Source of the DNA: DATJWY01 sp035500775
GTDB lineage: Bacteria > Pseudomonadota > Alphaproteobacteria > Acetobacterales > Acetobacteraceae
DNA length: 6,977 bases
Assembly (NCBI GenBank): GCA_035500775.1
Contig: DATJWY010000009.1
Location: 1 to 6,977, forward strand
Direction of reading: 5' to 3'
In this document: positions 5,381 to 6,977 of the stretch, piece by piece
Layout: every line of letters begins with the position of its first letter
Numbering within the stretch: the first letter of the stretch is position 1
Made by a program: the position numbers and the translations under genes
The notes under the pieces: model-generated
Seen by the model: the letters and a program-made list of their open reading frames with translations, nothing else
Told to the model about the DNA's origin: nothing
Databases searched by the model: none

Positions 5381-6949
5381 TCAGCCGGCGCGTCCCAGCA
5401 GCCGGCCGAGCACGCGGACCGGCCGGCTGATCCGCCAGCTCGTCGAGGCGTGCAGGGCGGCGAGATTCCGCCGGGCCTGATCGAGCTCCTGGCGCAGAGC
5501 GCGGGTTTCCTCCTCGGCCCGGGCGGTCAGCCCCGCCTGCTCATCCGCGATCGCAACACCTTCAGCCGCGAGTCTGTCGCGCTCCGCCATCACGGCGTCG
5601 CGTTCAGCCGCAAGTCTGTCGCGCTCCGCCATTACGGCGTCGCGTTCAGCCGCGAGTCTGTCGCGCTCCGCCATCACGGCGTCACGTTCGGCCGCGAGCT
5701 TGTCGCGCTCCGCCATCATGGCGTCGCGTTCGGCTGCGTGGTGCGCCTGCGACGCGGCCATGGCGGCGCGCTCACTCTCCACTTGCTCGCAGCGGGTCAG
5801 CAGGCTCGCCTGCTCGGCCGTGAGCCGGTCGCGCTCCTCCCGCAGCGCCGGCAGCGACTCCAACGCCGCGCGGCAGGCCGGCAGATCCCGGAAGCCGTGG
5901 CTGACATAGGCGTGCAGCTTGCCGGTGTAGAAGGCGTAGCGCTCGATCTCCGTCTCCAGGCCGTCCAGCAGATCCTGCAGGAAAAGCGCCTGCGCCTCGC
6001 TCCAGCCGGGCAGGAAGGAGGGGATCGTCCCCGCCACGACGCGGATCGCCTCCATCAACTCGCTCCGGCCCGTAAGCGGCAGGACGGAAACCTCGATATT
6101 GGTCCGGCAGCCGCCCAGATCGACGGCGATGCCGGTTTCGGCGCGCACGCGCCCGGTGATCTCCTGGCGATAGGCGGGGGTGGTCGCCAGCCGGTCGGCG
6201 CTGATTGCCAGGTCGCAATCCGGCAGGGCGGACATATACAGATACAGATGCAGCAGGACGAAGCGCTGGAAATGCCGCGGGTCGTCCGGCCGGGCCTCGC
6301 CGCCGTCCAGCGGGAACATCTCCCCCAGGGCGGCGAGGAAGCGGTCGTGCCGGTTCCGCTCCAGCACCATGCCCACGGTGTCGTTGAAATAGGGATTCCC
6401 GGACAGCGCCTGGCTCGAATACGAGCACCATTGCCGGAACAGGTCGCGGTACCAGAGGACATGGAAGCCGCCGAAGCGGCGCCGCAGGCCGTGCACCCGG
6501 CCGAGGGTGCGCACGTCGGTGATGACCGGGGTGCGGCCGAGGTCGTGGGCCTTGTCGATCAGCGCGCCGATATGCCGCGCCTCGGCCTCGGTGATCGAGC
6601 GGTCAGGGGCGGTGGGCATGAACAGGTCGAACGCCATGCTGGCGTCGTAGGTGGCGAGCCGCCCGGTCTCGTCCAGCAGCGGCAGGTATTCGAGGTTGTA
6701 CGGCGCGGATTCCGGATGGGCGGAATTCCAGCTCTTGTAGCTGCCGGCGCAGAGATGGGCGGCATCAAGGGTGGCGTGTCCTTCGTGGAACACCTCGCAA
6801 TAGGCCACCACGTCCTGGTTCTGCCGGAACCGCCACCAGATCCAGGTGCTGGAAACCCGGAAGCTGGAATGGATGAAGATGGGGGGAAGGGACGGCGATC
6901 GCGGCGGGTCGGCGGGCGCGCGCGGCACCGGCTCGGCTGAACTGTCCAT
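5381..6949 (-). CDS. Sulfotransferase-like protein with long repetitive coiled coil
   Basis: A 522-residue protein; no gene name recognised. After a proline-rich tail (1-22), residues 24-36 (IFIHSSFRVSSTW) resemble the 5'-phosphosulfate loop of sulfotransferases (PKSGTTW type: a basic residue, then S/G-S/T-T-W). Residues 164-178 (VLWYRDLFRQWCSYS) resemble the 3'-phosphate site, with Arg168 and Ser176 at the family's R-x7-S spacing. About 247-275 (ISADRLATTPAYRQEI...) resembles the later 'YEDL..dP' helix. Inferred: PAPS-dependent sulfation of a glycan or related acceptor. About 365-500 is a coiled coil including four 14-residue units (412-467, MAERDRLAAERDAV). The end (502-522, STSWRISRPVRVLGRLLGR) is a basic tail of a kind found after coiled coils on polysaccharide-synthesis enzymes. 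ATG 6949 has GGAG ten bases upstream; an in-frame TTG three codons earlier lacks proper spacing. It converges on icd; its partners are probably to the right. Confidence 0.7.
   Translation of the reverse strand: MDSSAEPVPRAPADPPRSPSLPPIFIHSSFRVSSTWIWWRFRQNQDVVAYCEVFHEGHATLDAAHLCAGSYKSWNSAHPESAPYNLEYLPLLDETGRLATYDASMAFDLFMPTAPDRSITEAEARHIGALIDKAHDLGRTPVITDVRTLGRVHGLRRRFGGFHVLWYRDLFRQWCSYSSQALSGNPYFNDTVGMVLERNRHDRFLAALGEMFPLDGGEARPDDPRHFQRFVLLHLYLYMSALPDCDLAISADRLATTPAYRQEITGRVRAETGIAVDLGGCRTNIEVSVLPLTGRSELMEAIRVVAGTIPSFLPGWSEAQALFLQDLLDGLETEIERYAFYTGKLHAYVSHGFRDLPACRAALESLPALREERDRLTAEQASLLTRCEQVESERAAMAASQAHHAAERDAMMAERDKLAAERDAVMAERDRLAAERDAVMAERDRLAAERDAVMAERDRLAAEGVAIADEQAGLTARAEEETRALRQELDQARRNLAALHASTSWRISRPVRVLGRLLGRAG
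5561..5728 (-). repeat. In-frame 42-bp tandem repeat, four copies
   Basis: Four contiguous 42-bp units start at 5561, 5603, 5645 and 5687, with a partial fifth from 5729. The first three start TTCAGCCGC and differ from one another at only a few positions; the fourth, TTCGGCCGCG..., is more diverged. On the coding (minus) strand each encodes a 14-residue heptad pair of the MAERDRLAAERDAV type, so copy-number change keeps frame and coiled-coil register. The near identity of DNA as well as protein suggests recent duplication, or gene conversion, within this gene. Confidence 0.9.
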
Positions 6950-6959
6950 GGCGGGCAAT

Positions 6960-6963
6960 CTCC
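6960..6963 (-). promoter_or_regulatory. Ribosome binding site of the coiled-coil gene
   Basis: GGAG on the minus strand lies ten bases before ATG 6949 and only one base before an in-frame TTG at 6958. The spacing favours the ATG. Confidence 0.45.
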
Positions 6964-6977
6964 GTGTGGCGGTGATT

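Noticed and set aside
5561..5728. Tandem array considered as a CRISPR
   Set aside because: The units are contiguous with no spacers, are in frame with a coding sequence, and encode heptads.
5288..6940. 550-codon plus-strand frame over the coiled-coil gene
   Set aside because: Its repeated RHHGVAFSRESVAL units are the reverse-strand image of the 42-bp coding repeats. The minus-strand frame gives sulfotransferase-like motifs and a proper coiled coil.

Overview
The window reads as chromosomal DNA of a GC-rich alphaproteobacterium. The best guess is Rhodospirillales, and within it a relative of the Acetobacteraceae. Two things point there: an NADP-isocitrate dehydrogenase of the short 'eukaryote-like' type, and intergenic twin-hairpin repeats built on a GGGGTC linker followed by a CCAGGGGC/GCCCCTGG stem, a repeat style I associate with that family. 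The taxonomic call is from recall and pattern, not from a search.

Layout. (a) 1-231: no gene; a cluster of GC-rich inverted repeats (1-41, 52-78, 133-183). (b) 232-1593, minus: an HflX-family ribosome-associated GTPase of an atypical lineage. (c) 1594-1916: no gene; the hflX leader, a lower-GC stretch with two degenerate repeat units (1677-1804), and a third twin-hairpin element (1824-1872) just past the end of the next gene. (d) 1917-3491, minus: a 12-TM MFS permease of unknown substrate with an extended loop before the last helix. (e) 3492-3938: a 447-bp divergent intergenic region with a 12-bp palindrome, a T-rich tract and a stem-loop. (f) 3939-5159, plus: icd, complete, with its active-site residues intact. 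(g) 5160-5380: three successive hairpins; the first has a T-rich tail and is the likely icd terminator. (h) 5381-6949, minus: a sulfotransferase-like domain fused to a long coiled coil made partly of near-identical 14-residue units, ending in a STSWR...PVR tail of the kind seen on surface-polysaccharide enzymes.

The four genes do not form an operon and show no common pathway. icd is a core TCA-cycle gene. The MFS gene diverges from it. hflX is separated from the MFS gene by repeats and lacks its usual partner hfq in the window. The C-terminal coiled-coil gene converges on icd and probably belongs to a cell-surface or glycan locus continuing to the right.

I found no CRISPR array, tRNA, rRNA, transposase or recognisable defence system. 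The most interesting signals are the sulfotransferase-like/coiled-coil protein with its in-frame 42-bp tandem repeats, the divergent HflX on a repeat-flanked, slightly lower-GC segment, and the cluster of strong hairpins after icd.
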